Below are positions 23,592-31,762 of a DNA stretch of 51,223 bases, piece by piece (position 1 is the stretch's first letter; the number at the start of each line of letters is the position of its first letter). The DNA comes from Desulfurococcaceae archaeon (GTDB lineage: Archaea; Thermoproteota; Thermoprotei_A; Sulfolobales; NBVN01): the NCBI GenBank assembly GCA_020833415.1, contig JAJHQJ010000006.1, positions 1 to 51,223 of the forward strand. Reading direction: 5' to 3'. Both the position numbers and the translations under genes were made by a program. The notes beneath the pieces were generated by a model. The model saw only the letters and a program-made list of their open reading frames with translations. It did not search any database and was not told the origin of the DNA.

Positions 23592-24672
23592 ACTTAGCCA
23601 CCACCCTAGATACAACATCCCTAATGTCCAGCCCGACTGGGCACCACGTAACACACCTACCACAGCCTACGCAACCCACTAGACCTACCTGCTTAGGGTA
23701 GAACAGGAACTTGTGGAGTACGAAGTGCCTGTACCTCATGTAGAGCTCGGGTCTGTAGTGCGCCCCAGCTACCTGACCGTAGGTGTAGGATAGGCAGCCA
23801 AACCACTGCCTAACCCTCCTAGCCCTACCTGAGGGCTCTAGGTAGTCTACGAACTCCGTACAGAAGCAGGTTGGGCAGACCATGTTGCAGTTAGCGCAGC
23901 CGACGCACCTCGATGAGACCTCCTTCCAGAAGGCCTCGTCGGCTAAGGACCTCTCCAGGGCTCTCGAGACCTCCTGGAGCTTTGGGAGCCTCGAGGTAGC
24001 CTCCCTAGCCCTACCCATAACCCTCTCGTACTCAGCTACCTCATCCTCGGAGGCCTTGGTAAGCCCCAGCTCCTCAATTAGCTTCAGACCGACCTCCGAG
24101 CCGTACTTAAATAGCACTAGGCCGCCCCCCAGCCTAGCGTAGGCTATGTCGTACCCTCCCCTAGCTGAAGGTCCCGTACCAGTAGTACCGCAGAAACACG
24201 TAGCCCCCGGTACTGTACACTCCTCAACAACTACTAATGCAACCCTGGACCTCCTACTCCGGAAGCTATCGTCACTACTTAGTATCCTGTCTAGAACCTC
24301 GATGGAGGCTACATCGCACGGCTTTACACCGAAGAGAGCTACAGGACCCCCACCCTCCTGTACAGCCTCCACCTCAAACCCCTCCGACACCTCTAGAACC
24401 CTCTGAACCGGTGGGTGGAACCAGTACTTCGGGGAGCTAGAGGAGTGCCTAAAGAAGCCCGACGGATTTCGGTAGAGTCTGTAGCTACCCGGTGCTTGCA
24501 CGTCCTCAAGACCTAGCGGTAGTAGCTCGAAGGAGCTGAGGGACCCGAAGTAAATAGCATCCCCGCGGATCACGTACCCGATAGGTTCGAGACCTCTACT
24601 TCTGATCACGTTAAAGAGTGCCCGGAGGTTCTCAACATCCCCCCTGAAGTAAGTTCCAGGTAACTGCTCCAA
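23581..24672 (-). CDS. hydB: (Sulf)hydrogenase beta subunit, [4Fe-4S] protein
   Basis: 363 aa. The N-terminal half resembles anaerobic sulfite reductase subunit A, with FGVKPCDVASIEVLDRI near residue 115 and CTVPGATCFCGTTG near 155. The C-terminal half carries two Cys motifs: CVGCANCNMVCPTCFC near 252 and CVGCGRCVTWCPVGLD near 340. It relays electrons to polysulfide or the other subunits. It is the first gene of the four-gene minus-strand operon. A TATA box lies about 58 bp upstream. Confidence 0.94.
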   Translation of the reverse strand: MEQLPGTYFRGDVENLRALFNVIRSRGLEPIGYVIRGDAIYFGSLSSFELLPLGLEDVQAPGSYRLYRNPSGFFRHSSSSPKYWFHPPVQRVLEVSEGFEVEAVQEGGGPVALFGVKPCDVASIEVLDRILSSDDSFRSRRSRVALVVVEECTVPGATCFCGTTGTGPSARGGYDIAYARLGGGLVLFKYGSEVGLKLIEELGLTKASEDEVAEYERVMGRAREATSRLPKLQEVSRALERSLADEAFWKEVSSRCVGCANCNMVCPTCFCTEFVDYLEPSGRARRVRQWFGCLSYTYGQVAGAHYRPELYMRYRHFVLHKFLFYPKQVGLVGCVGCGRCVTWCPVGLDIRDVVSRVVAKYGS

Positions 24673-24725
24673 GGAGGAGACACCTCTAGGTTGGGCCGGG
24701 ATCCAGGAGGATAGGATTCGCCAAG

Positions 24726-24733
24726 GTTTTAAG
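24726..24733 (-). promoter_or_regulatory. TATA box of the hydrogenase operon
   Basis: CTTAAAAC on the minus strand, about 58 bp from hydB, predicting a leader of about 30 nt. The palindromes GTTAAC (24733-24738) and GTAATTAC (24740-24747) sit directly upstream of it and could bind a regulator. Confidence 0.45.
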
Positions 24734-24800
24734 TTAACTGTAATTACATCTTACTACCGCTAGGCAGGTACACCTTGAAGTGATGTGGAAACCGGATAAG

Positions 24801-24808
24801 CTTAAAAC
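24801..24808 (+). promoter_or_regulatory. TATA box of the biotin carrier gene
   Basis: CTTAAAAC, about 33 bp before the ATG; GCGGAGG precedes the start by 5 bp. Confidence 0.55.
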
Positions 24809-24837
24809 AACCTGTAGACAAGCTTAGCGGAGGCTGT

Positions 24838-25380
24838 ATGAGCGGCCAGCCCTACAGCTACGTAGTTAAGGTAGGGGGTAGGGAGTACTCAGTTCAGGTC
24901 ATACCCCTAGATGCCACTAGGTTTAAGGTCATTGTAGAGGGCTTTGAGATCGAGGTAGCTGTAGGTAGTAGGCAGGGGCAGGTCGGTGCAACTACTCCGG
25001 TACCTGCAACACCCACCCCTACCACTGTACCTAAGGCTACTACCGCGGCTCCAGCTGAGGTAGGTAGACCCTCGGGTAGCCCGGCAGCACCGGCAACACC
25101 CACTTCAGCGCCCCAGCCTCAGGTCCCCCAGCAGCCTACGCGTCCGGCTGCAGCTCCTGTAGCTCCCGCAGGAGCTGTTGAGGCCCCGATACCCGGGAAG
25201 GTTCTTAAGGTGCTGGTTAACGTAGGGGACACCGTATCTCCGGGTCAGCTAGTAGCTACCCTGGAGTCCATGAAGATGGAGGTCCAGGTGTTCAGTAGTA
25301 GGGGTGGTAGGGTTAGGGAGGTTAGGGTAAGGCCTGGGGACTTCGTAAACGTAGGGGACCCGATAATCGTGCTGGAGTAG
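24838..25380 (+). CDS. Biotin carboxyl carrier protein
   Basis: 180 aa. Residues 1-45 form a small N-terminal domain, 46-108 an Ala/Pro/Thr-rich flexible linker, and 110-180 a biotinyl domain with the acceptor Lys in LESMKMEVQ near residue 144. It carries CO2 on biotin from the biotin carboxylase to the carboxyltransferase of an acetyl/propionyl-CoA carboxylase. The matching carboxyltransferase subunit lies about 21 kb away. No biotin carboxylase or biotin ligase is in the window. It is divergent from the hydrogenase operon. Confidence 0.93.
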   Translation: MSGQPYSYVVKVGGREYSVQVIPLDATRFKVIVEGFEIEVAVGSRQGQVGATTPVPATPTPTTVPKATTAAPAEVGRPSGSPAAPATPTSAPQPQVPQQPTRPAAAPVAPAGAVEAPIPGKVLKVLVNVGDTVSPGQLVATLESMKMEVQVFSSRGGRVREVRVRPGDFVNVGDPIIVLE

Positions 25381-25394
25381 GATCCGGGGCTGAC

Positions 25395-26969
25395 TCAGTC
25401 GCCAGAGGGTACTCCGTAGACCTCCCTAGCCCCGACCTCCACTACCCTCACGTTCACCACCCTACCTACCAGATCCTCACCGCTCCTCACGACTACCACA
25501 GGACCGTGCGGTAGGGTGTAGCCTACGTAGTAACCCTCCCTACCGTACCTATCAACAACCGCGACGCGGATCACCTCCCCGAGTAGCCTTCTCTTAGACC
25601 TCCTCTCCAGGGATTCCACGAACCTCCTCAGGGCCAGCCCCCTAGGGTCCCCGGGGCGGGGTTCCGGGTAGCCCTCGAAGGCCGTTGCCCTAAGGGGTCT
25701 GAACCTGTAGAGTATTACCCTTTCAGCCCCGAGTCTGTAGGCCCTCCTAAGTACCTTAATCGTGTTCCTCACAGTCCTCCAGCTCTCACCGGGGAGTCCG
25801 TGGATCGCGTATACGTAGGGCCTCAGACCAGCCTCCCTGAGTAGGTGTACAGCCCTCAGGACCTCCTCAACAGTTGACGGCCTACCTAGAGCTACGTGGT
25901 GCTCGGGATCACCAGACTCGAGACCTACGTTTACAGTAGTACCTCTGAGGTACCTACCCAGGAGCTTAGCTACCTCCTCGGTAACTAGGTTGGGCTTCAC
26001 GTTCTCGACCATGACGTAGACCTCCCCCCTCGCTACCCTACCTATGGAGTGTAGGGAGTTCAGTAACTCCTCTATAGCGTCGAGGTTGGCCGGAGGCTCC
26101 CTGGGGTCCGTCAGGGGCCTCGGCCTCACTAACCAGTCCCTACCGTAGTCTAGGAAGTCCGGTGCGCTGAGGACCACCCTCCTAACCCCCAGCTTCACGA
26201 GCCCCTCAACCTCCTCCACGACCTTAGCTACGGGTCTAGACCTAGCCGGTCCGTAGAGGACTGGTACTAGGCAGTAGCCGCAGCCCGGTGGTATACCCAG
26301 GGGGCAGCCCAGCCTAGCCTCGAGGTCCCCGGACCTGCACACGCCGCAACCCGTGCACCTACCCCCTCCGAGTAGTGGGAGGGGTAGGGTCGTTCTGAAG
26401 AAGTTACTGCACCCCCTAACGACCTCTACGTAGACCCTACTAGCCCAGTAGTACCTGTACCTCCTCACGGACTCTACGTCCGGCTGGAAGGACCAGAGTA
26501 GGGGCTCTACAGCGTAGCCAGGTCTAACCCTTGAGACCACCCTCTCACCGTCCCTGTAGATTACATTGGGGACGCCCCCTAGGTCCCCGGAGGTGAGCCC
26601 CTTCACTAGCTTAGGTAGGGATAGCTCAGCCTCACCCCAGACCACGGCGGTGAAGCCGTACCTCAGTAGCTCCTCGTAGTCGGTACAGGCCGGGCCCCCG
26701 GCGACCGCCGGGCCCCTACCACCCCACCTCCTCAAGGTAGACACCATGGAGGCTATGTCGGAGGACATACCCGAGACCATCAGGACGTCGAAGCCCCCCA
26801 GCCCTACCCTACCCTCCACAACGTCCGAGCACTCGAAGAGCTCCACCTCCACACCCAGGGACTTCAGGATCCCGACTACGAGCCTCGGCCCGGAGCCTAT
26901 GACGTCTACGCTGGACAGCCTCCTCCCGACCCTCCCAGCGGCTAGGCAGTCGACTAGGGCTATCCTCAA
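25395..26969 (-). CDS. B12-binding-domain radical SAM protein
   Basis: 524 aa. Residues 1-120 resemble a cobalamin-binding Rossmann domain (DVLMVSGMSSD, AVAGGPACTDYEELL). The central radical SAM TIM barrel is preceded by RGCSNFF and has two Cys clusters, CTGCGVC and CPLGIPPGCGYC; the last probably holds the SAM [4Fe-4S] cluster in an expanded spacing. Later motifs are GLESGDPEHHV and YAIHGLPGESWRTV. The C-terminal ~80 residues resemble a TRAM-like RNA-binding domain. Homologues are widespread in archaea and uncharacterised. It ends 14 bp from the convergent biotin carrier gene. Confidence 0.82.
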   Translation of the reverse strand: MRIALVDCLAAGRVGRRLSSVDVIGSGPRLVVGILKSLGVEVELFECSDVVEGRVGLGGFDVLMVSGMSSDIASMVSTLRRWGGRGPAVAGGPACTDYEELLRYGFTAVVWGEAELSLPKLVKGLTSGDLGGVPNVIYRDGERVVSRVRPGYAVEPLLWSFQPDVESVRRYRYYWASRVYVEVVRGCSNFFRTTLPLPLLGGGRCTGCGVCRSGDLEARLGCPLGIPPGCGYCLVPVLYGPARSRPVAKVVEEVEGLVKLGVRRVVLSAPDFLDYGRDWLVRPRPLTDPREPPANLDAIEELLNSLHSIGRVARGEVYVMVENVKPNLVTEEVAKLLGRYLRGTTVNVGLESGDPEHHVALGRPSTVEEVLRAVHLLREAGLRPYVYAIHGLPGESWRTVRNTIKVLRRAYRLGAERVILYRFRPLRATAFEGYPEPRPGDPRGLALRRFVESLERRSKRRLLGEVIRVAVVDRYGREGYYVGYTLPHGPVVVVRSGEDLVGRVVNVRVVEVGAREVYGVPSGD

Positions 26970-27085
26970 CCCCTAGCACTCCAGAACCCCATGGGTTAGC
27001 GCTCCCTATAACACCCAGCTACTCCGAACTACCCTACGGCGACCGCGACCTGCCGGGAGCTTATTAGCTACCCAGCTGAGCTTAC

Positions 27086-27144
27086 GGTGGTGATGAAGCC
27101 GCTCCAGTAGCGGATGCGTGACGAGCTCGCGACGATCTGAAGAT
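27086..27144 (+). ncRNA. Candidate C/D box guide sRNA (predicted 23S rRNA guide)
   Basis: Box C GTGATGA (27090-27096), a degenerate D' region, C'-like GTGACGA (27118-27124), a 12-nt guide (27125-27136), and box D CTGA (27137-27140): 51 nt overall, the usual archaeal size. The D guide GCTCGCGACGAT is complementary, with one G-U, to the conserved 23S rRNA stretch CGUCGUGAG. A TATA-like CTTATTAG lies at 27060-27067. D' is not recognisable, so one of the two guide units may be inactive. Confidence 0.45.
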
Positions 27145-27158
27145 CCTCAGGCGGGTTG

Positions 27159-28250
27159 CTACAGTACTACCTCTCCCTCCTTCCAGATACTATCGGATAT
27201 CTCTTTGTAGGGTAGGATGTAGTTCCTCCTACTTATGAGCACCTCATCCGCTATACTCACCTGGTCACCTATTACCGTACCGCTCTCGATCCTAACCCAG
27301 CTACCTATGGAGCATTCTTCGCCTATAATGGAGTCCCTTATGTACGTTGAGTAACCTATGTGTGTCCTCCTCATCACCAGGGACCCCCTGACTAGACTCC
27401 CCCTACCGACCCTAACCCCGTCGAGTATTACGGTGTAGGGGCCCAGCACACTACCCTCCTCAACCACAGCCCCATCACCTACGTAGACCGGGTCCTCAAC
27501 CTCCCCGAGGACCTCGGCCGACCTACTCACGTACCCCCCGGGGTAGTACGCCCTGAGGGCCGCTACGTTGGCCCTGAGGTAGTCGTCCGGTACCCCTATA
27601 TCGAACCACAGACCTCTGTGTACGTATGCGTAGACGGGGCCTGCCTTCAGGACCCTGGGTATTAGGTCTACCGCGATCTTCTGTCTCCTCCCCCTCTCCA
27701 CGTACTTCAGTACCTCGGGTTCGAATACGTACACCCCCGCGTTAGCTAGGTTAGACCTGGGCCTGTAGGTGGGCTTCTCCACGAAGGATACCACCCTACC
27801 GTCCTCACCCACCTCTAGGATCCCGTACCTCTCAGGGTTCTCAACGGGTACTGCTGTTAGGGTAGCGATAGCCCCACTCCTCCTGTGTAGCTCCACGACC
27901 CTAGCTACATCCACATCTGTAAACACGTCCCCGTAGACTACTAGGAATGTCGAATCAAGCCCTACAACCTCGTCGACGAGCCTTAGGGGACCCGCGTCAC
28001 CTAAGGGGGAGTTCTCCTCTACGTAACTAACGCTAACCCCCATCCCAACCCCGTTACCCAGTGCCTCCCTAATCTGCTGGGACATGTACCTAACGGATAC
28101 CACAACCTCCCTAACCCCAGCCTTACTCAACAGCTCGACCAGCCAGTAGATCAGAGGCTTACCGAGTACCGGTAGAAGGGGTTTGGGCCGCGTAATGGTT
28201 AGAGGCCTCAGCCTCGTCGCGTACCCACCAGCCAGTAGAACAGCCTTCAT
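27159..28250 (-). CDS. Sugar-nucleotide pyrophosphorylase with left-handed beta-helix
   Basis: 363 aa. The N-terminal nucleotidyltransferase has VLLAGGYATRLRPLTITRPKPLLPV (product-binding GG-x-G-x-R-L and the catalytic Lys region), then VVYGDVFTDVD near 107 with the metal-binding Asp, and VEKP near 157. Residues 245-345 form a hexapeptide beta-helix. It makes an NDP-sugar such as GDP-mannose or UDP-GlcNAc from a sugar-1-phosphate, feeding glycosylation. The exact sugar is not readable. A TATA-like GCTTTATTTC lies about 34 bp upstream. Confidence 0.9.
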   Translation of the reverse strand: MKAVLLAGGYATRLRPLTITRPKPLLPVLGKPLIYWLVELLSKAGVREVVVSVRYMSQQIREALGNGVGMGVSVSYVEENSPLGDAGPLRLVDEVVGLDSTFLVVYGDVFTDVDVARVVELHRRSGAIATLTAVPVENPERYGILEVGEDGRVVSFVEKPTYRPRSNLANAGVYVFEPEVLKYVERGRRQKIAVDLIPRVLKAGPVYAYVHRGLWFDIGVPDDYLRANVAALRAYYPGGYVSRSAEVLGEVEDPVYVGDGAVVEEGSVLGPYTVILDGVRVGRGSLVRGSLVMRRTHIGYSTYIRDSIIGEECSIGSWVRIESGTVIGDQVSIADEVLISRRNYILPYKEISDSIWKEGEVVL

Positions 28251-28379
28251 ACTCTATCTAAGGTATGCTAGTACCTAGGGAAATAAAGCCGCACCCTGAG
28301 GAACCCGCGGAGCCGCCTCGGTAGGGCTTAAACTACTTAGGCAAAACTTATTAACCCCCAGCGATTATGGTATTGTGAG

Positions 28380-28631
28380 GTGTCTACTGTGAGAGCTAAG
28401 GAGGGTATCGGTCTAGTTATAACTACCGTGGCGATCCTACTAATGCTCTACGAGCTCTTCTACGTCAACCTAACGCGTGGTGGTATAGGGGCTAGGGGTC
28501 AGGTCACCACTGACGCAGTCCTGATCTGCGCAGGCTTCCTACTGATCCTAATAGGCCCCTGGCTATGGCTAGGCGAGGTCCCAGTAGCTATAAGGAAGTT
28601 CGTTGAGGCCAGGACCGGTAGGAAGTTGTGA
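28380..28631 (+). CDS. Small two-helix membrane protein upstream of CstA
   Basis: 83 aa from GTG. Two hydrophobic helices, GLVITTVAILLMLYELFYV and AVLICAGFLLILIGPWLWL, are joined by a short Gly-rich loop; the C-terminus is basic. It ends 11 bp before cstA, so it is probably co-translated and may be an accessory subunit. It does not resemble the bacterial CstA partner YbdD. TATA-like ACTTATTAAC lies about 30 bp upstream. Confidence 0.7.
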   Translation: MSTVRAKEGIGLVITTVAILLMLYELFYVNLTRGGIGARGQVTTDAVLICAGFLLILIGPWLWLGEVPVAIRKFVEARTGRKL

Positions 28632-28642
28632 GGTGGTGGTAG

Positions 28643-30469
28643 GTGTACCCAATACTCATACTACTGGTAGTCCTCCTAATATACGGGGTAGCCTATGTAT
28701 TTCACGGTAAGAAGTTACTGGAGCGGAGGGTCGTTAAGGCCGATGGTAGTAGGCTAACACCAGCCTGGGAGAAGTTCGACGGGGTTGACTACGTACCGGC
28801 TAACAAGTACGTCCTCTACGGTCACCACTTCGCCTCCATAGCTGGTGCAGGCCCCATAGTCGGGCCGGCCACGGCACTAGCCTGGGGGTGGCTACTACCA
28901 CTAGTATGGGTACTCTTCGGTAACATATTCATAGGAGCTGTACACGACTACACGTCGATAATGGCCAGTGTTAGATACGGAGGGGTCTCGGTCATGACGG
29001 TGTCCGAGAACGTCATGGGCCGTAGGGCTAGGTACATATTCCTAGCCTACGTCTGGTTTGCCCTGGTACTAGTGCTGGCAGCATTCCTCAGTGTAGCCTC
29101 CTCAACGTACGTAGCAGTACCTACGGCGGCTACGGTAGCCATAGTGTACATGCCCCTAGCCCTACTCTTCGGCCTCCTAGTGTACAAGGTAGGTCTCAGC
29201 GTTAGGAAGGCCACACTAATCTCCCTAGTACTGGTGGTGCTAGCTATAGTGTACAGCTTCTACGCCCCAACTCACCTCGCTTACGAGGGCTGGGTAGTCG
29301 TACTAGCACTCTACTCCTTCATAGCCGCCGCCCTACCCGTGTGGTACCTACTGCAACCCAGGGACTACCTGAACGCCTACCTACTTTGGGCATTCGTAGT
29401 ACTGGCGGTAATAGCCCCGCTACTAACACCCGTCCTAAGGTTTACCGGCCCCGCATACGTATCCTTCATAGTTAAGGGAGGTGTTGTAGGGGCTCCAGCA
29501 GGGTCGGCACCCGCTGGCTGGGATATAGGTTGGTTCTGGCCTATGGTACCCCTAGTAATAGCCTGCGGAGCACTATCCGGCTTCCATTCGGTTGTGGGTT
29601 CGGGGACTACCTCGAAGCAGCTATCGAACGAGCTCGACGCACTACTCGTAGGGTATGGGGGGATGCTTACCGAGGGTGCTGTCTCCTCCCTAGCTGTAAT
29701 ACTACCGGCGGCCCTAGTCTGGGACTTCACCTCAATAGCTCAGAGTGCTGGTATACCACTCGACCTACTACTCAAGGCCGGGATAGACGTTAAGAAGACT
29801 CCGAACATCCTAGCATTCGCTGGAGCCCCTAGGTTCTACACAGCCTACGGGTTCGCCCAGGCTGTAGCATGGAGTAGGCTACTGGGCGTCGAGGCCTTCC
29901 CAACCCTCTACACAGGGTTCAGTACCTTCGCAGCCTGGGCGCTCACAGCCTTCGTACTGACCACTCTAGATACTTCGAATAGGTTAGCTAGGTTCGCCTG
30001 GGCCGAGCTATTCGACTGGCTTAAGCCTAGGTCACCAACAGTCCACAGGCTCCTGACCAATAGGTGGGTAGCCTCAGCACTAGCTGTTATCCTAGGGGCC
30101 ATCATGGCCTACCCGAAGATCGAGGACCCGCTCAGACCAGGTGTCTTCATATACGCCTACAGCATAGTCTGGCCGGCGTTCTCCGGTACCAACCAGCTCC
30201 TAGCGGCCCTAGCCCTCCTAACTACAACCCTGTGGGTCTACGCTATCCTAAGGGTTAGGGGAGCTGTAAGCGCCCTGATGCTGGTACCAGCACTCTTCCT
30301 GTGGGTTACGGTTACGGTAGCCCTGATACTGTGGCTGATCTACGTAGTACCCTACCTACCATTACTCTACATAGTCGGTGCTGGGACTATAGTAGCTATA
30401 TCGGTAGTACTGGACTTCCTCCTCATAGCGCTCTTCACTCGGGGACTTCTACAGGCCCGCAGGTTGTAG
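28643..30469 (+). CDS. cstA: CstA-family peptide/pyruvate transporter
   Basis: 608 aa from GTG, about 16 membrane helices. Family motifs: HFASIAGAGPIVGPA near residue 65, NIFIGAVHDYTSIMASVRYGG near 92, ACGALSGFHSVVGSGTTSKQL near 308 and WPAFSGTNQLLAALAL near 510. CstA proteins import peptides or pyruvate in bacteria; the archaeal substrate is unproven. It forms a two-gene unit with the small membrane protein upstream. Confidence 0.95.
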   Translation: MYPILILLVVLLIYGVAYVFHGKKLLERRVVKADGSRLTPAWEKFDGVDYVPANKYVLYGHHFASIAGAGPIVGPATALAWGWLLPLVWVLFGNIFIGAVHDYTSIMASVRYGGVSVMTVSENVMGRRARYIFLAYVWFALVLVLAAFLSVASSTYVAVPTAATVAIVYMPLALLFGLLVYKVGLSVRKATLISLVLVVLAIVYSFYAPTHLAYEGWVVVLALYSFIAAALPVWYLLQPRDYLNAYLLWAFVVLAVIAPLLTPVLRFTGPAYVSFIVKGGVVGAPAGSAPAGWDIGWFWPMVPLVIACGALSGFHSVVGSGTTSKQLSNELDALLVGYGGMLTEGAVSSLAVILPAALVWDFTSIAQSAGIPLDLLLKAGIDVKKTPNILAFAGAPRFYTAYGFAQAVAWSRLLGVEAFPTLYTGFSTFAAWALTAFVLTTLDTSNRLARFAWAELFDWLKPRSPTVHRLLTNRWVASALAVILGAIMAYPKIEDPLRPGVFIYAYSIVWPAFSGTNQLLAALALLTTTLWVYAILRVRGAVSALMLVPALFLWVTVTVALILWLIYVVPYLPLLYIVGAGTIVAISVVLDFLLIALFTRGLLQARRL

Positions 30470-30521
30470 GGGCCCCAACCCTAGGCCACTTTTTACCTAC
30501 CTCAACTCCTCTAGGGGATGG

Positions 30522-30821
30522 GTGTACGTGTTAGAGAGGCTTAGGAGGGCTGTCAGGGAGCTGCTGGAGTTCGTCAGGGGTGTAGACCGTGCTCTACTAG
30601 AGGAGAGTGTCAGCGCCCTAGAGGGGGAGTACCTGGAGCTCGAGTACGCCTTCCTAATAGCTGTCCTCGGACCTCTGGTAGGTGTTAGGACCATAACACC
30701 CCTACTAAGCCTAGAGCTCCTCGATACCCTGAAGGGTGAGCTAAGGGTCCTCGCGTCCAGGGCCTTTAGGGGGGAGGACGTCCTAGGGGACCTGATGTCC
30801 GCTCTAGGTGGTGAGTGGTGA
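30522..30821 (+). CDS. Small helical protein in the ArsA-like operon
   Basis: 99 aa from GTG, predicted mostly alpha-helical: an amphipathic Arg/Glu/Leu-rich N-terminus followed by a hydrophobic segment (YAFLIAVLGPLVGV) and a second helix. It overlaps the ArsA/Get3-like ATPase by 7 bp. Translational coupling suggests it is a dedicated partner or substrate adaptor. I do not recognise a family. Confidence 0.65.
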   Translation: MYVLERLRRAVRELLEFVRGVDRALLEESVSALEGEYLELEYAFLIAVLGPLVGVRTITPLLSLELLDTLKGELRVLASRAFRGEDVLGDLMSALGGEW

Positions 30822-31762
30822 GCGGCCTAGTGGAGGCCCTGAAGCCCGCATCCTGCTACCCGCACGTAGTCCTAGTCCTAGGTAAGGGTGGTGTAGGTAA
30901 GACCACGATCTCGATAGCCCTAGCCAGATCCCTCAGTCGGTTAGGTAGGACCCTACTACTGAGTCTAGACCCAGCTAAGCACCTAGCTAAGTACCTGGGG
31001 GTAATCGGTGAGGGACCTACCGAGGTCTCCGAGAACCTCCACGTCCAGCAGGTCTCCGTAGAGAGGGAGGTTGAGGCTGTCACCTCCAGGTACGCTGAAC
31101 TACTTAGAGAACTCCTACCCTCCCTCTCGGTCTACAACCTGGAGGGGGTTACCGACGTCGTTAGGTACACCCCGGGTGTTGAGGAGGAGGTCTTCCTAAG
31201 GGCCCTCGCGAGGGTCTTTAGGAGTAGCTACAGCTACGTCGTAGTAGACACGCCGCCCACCGGGGTGGCGCTGAGGACCCTGGCGCTCCCGAACCTCTAC
31301 CTGGTGTGGCTGGGTAAGCTCATAGAGGTTAGGGAGAGGATAGTGTCCCTCAGGTACGTCATAGCTAGGACCCTGGGGAGGGAGGTTGAGGTGAGGGACA
31401 GGGCCCTCGAGAGGCTCTACGAGATGAGGGCTGAGTTCCAGCAGCTACGGGACCTACTAGCCTCACACGAGAGGACCTCGTACGTAATCGTAGCAACACC
31501 TGAGCCCCTACCCATGTACGAGCTTAGGGAGTCCTATAACTTTCTAATTAAGAGATTGGGGAATAGGCCTAAGCTACTAGTCCTAAACAGGGTGCTACCC
31601 GACGGCGTAGCCCGGGAGCTCGGGGTCCTGGACCTCCAGAGGAGGAGCCTCGAGGAGCTGGCGTCCTACGGAGTTAGGTACGCCGTAGTCGAGCACCTCG
31701 GTAGACCTACGGAGAGCCTAGCCGATATCGAGGAGCTTGAGGGTAGGATTAGGGTGTTCTAG
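30815..31762 (+). CDS. ArsA/Get3-like P-loop ATPase
   Basis: 315 aa. A deviant Walker A is seen as LGKGGVGKTTISIALA near residue 22. It is followed by LLSLDPAKHLAKYLG (switch I-like Asp), YVVVDTPPTGVALRTL near 147 (switch II) and VIVATPEPLPMYE near 228. Get3/ArsA ATPases dimerise around ATP and target tail-anchored membrane proteins or drive arsenite pumps. The Cys-x-x-Cys dimer-zinc motif of eukaryotic Get3 is absent. It sits between a small helical protein and an N-terminally membrane-anchored protein in a tight operon, which favours membrane-protein handling over arsenite transport. Confidence 0.87.
   Translation: MVSGLVEALKPASCYPHVVLVLGKGGVGKTTISIALARSLSRLGRTLLLSLDPAKHLAKYLGVIGEGPTEVSENLHVQQVSVEREVEAVTSRYAELLRELLPSLSVYNLEGVTDVVRYTPGVEEEVFLRALARVFRSSYSYVVVDTPPTGVALRTLALPNLYLVWLGKLIEVRERIVSLRYVIARTLGREVEVRDRALERLYEMRAEFQQLRDLLASHERTSYVIVATPEPLPMYELRESYNFLIKRLGNRPKLLVLNRVLPDGVARELGVLDLQRRSLEELASYGVRYAVVEHLGRPTESLADIEELEGRIRVF

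Noticed and set aside
24733-24747. GTTAAC/GTAATTAC near the hydrogenase promoter as a SurR site.
   Set aside because: The known SurR consensus has a three-base gap (GTTn3AAC), which is absent here; kept only as a possible palindrome.
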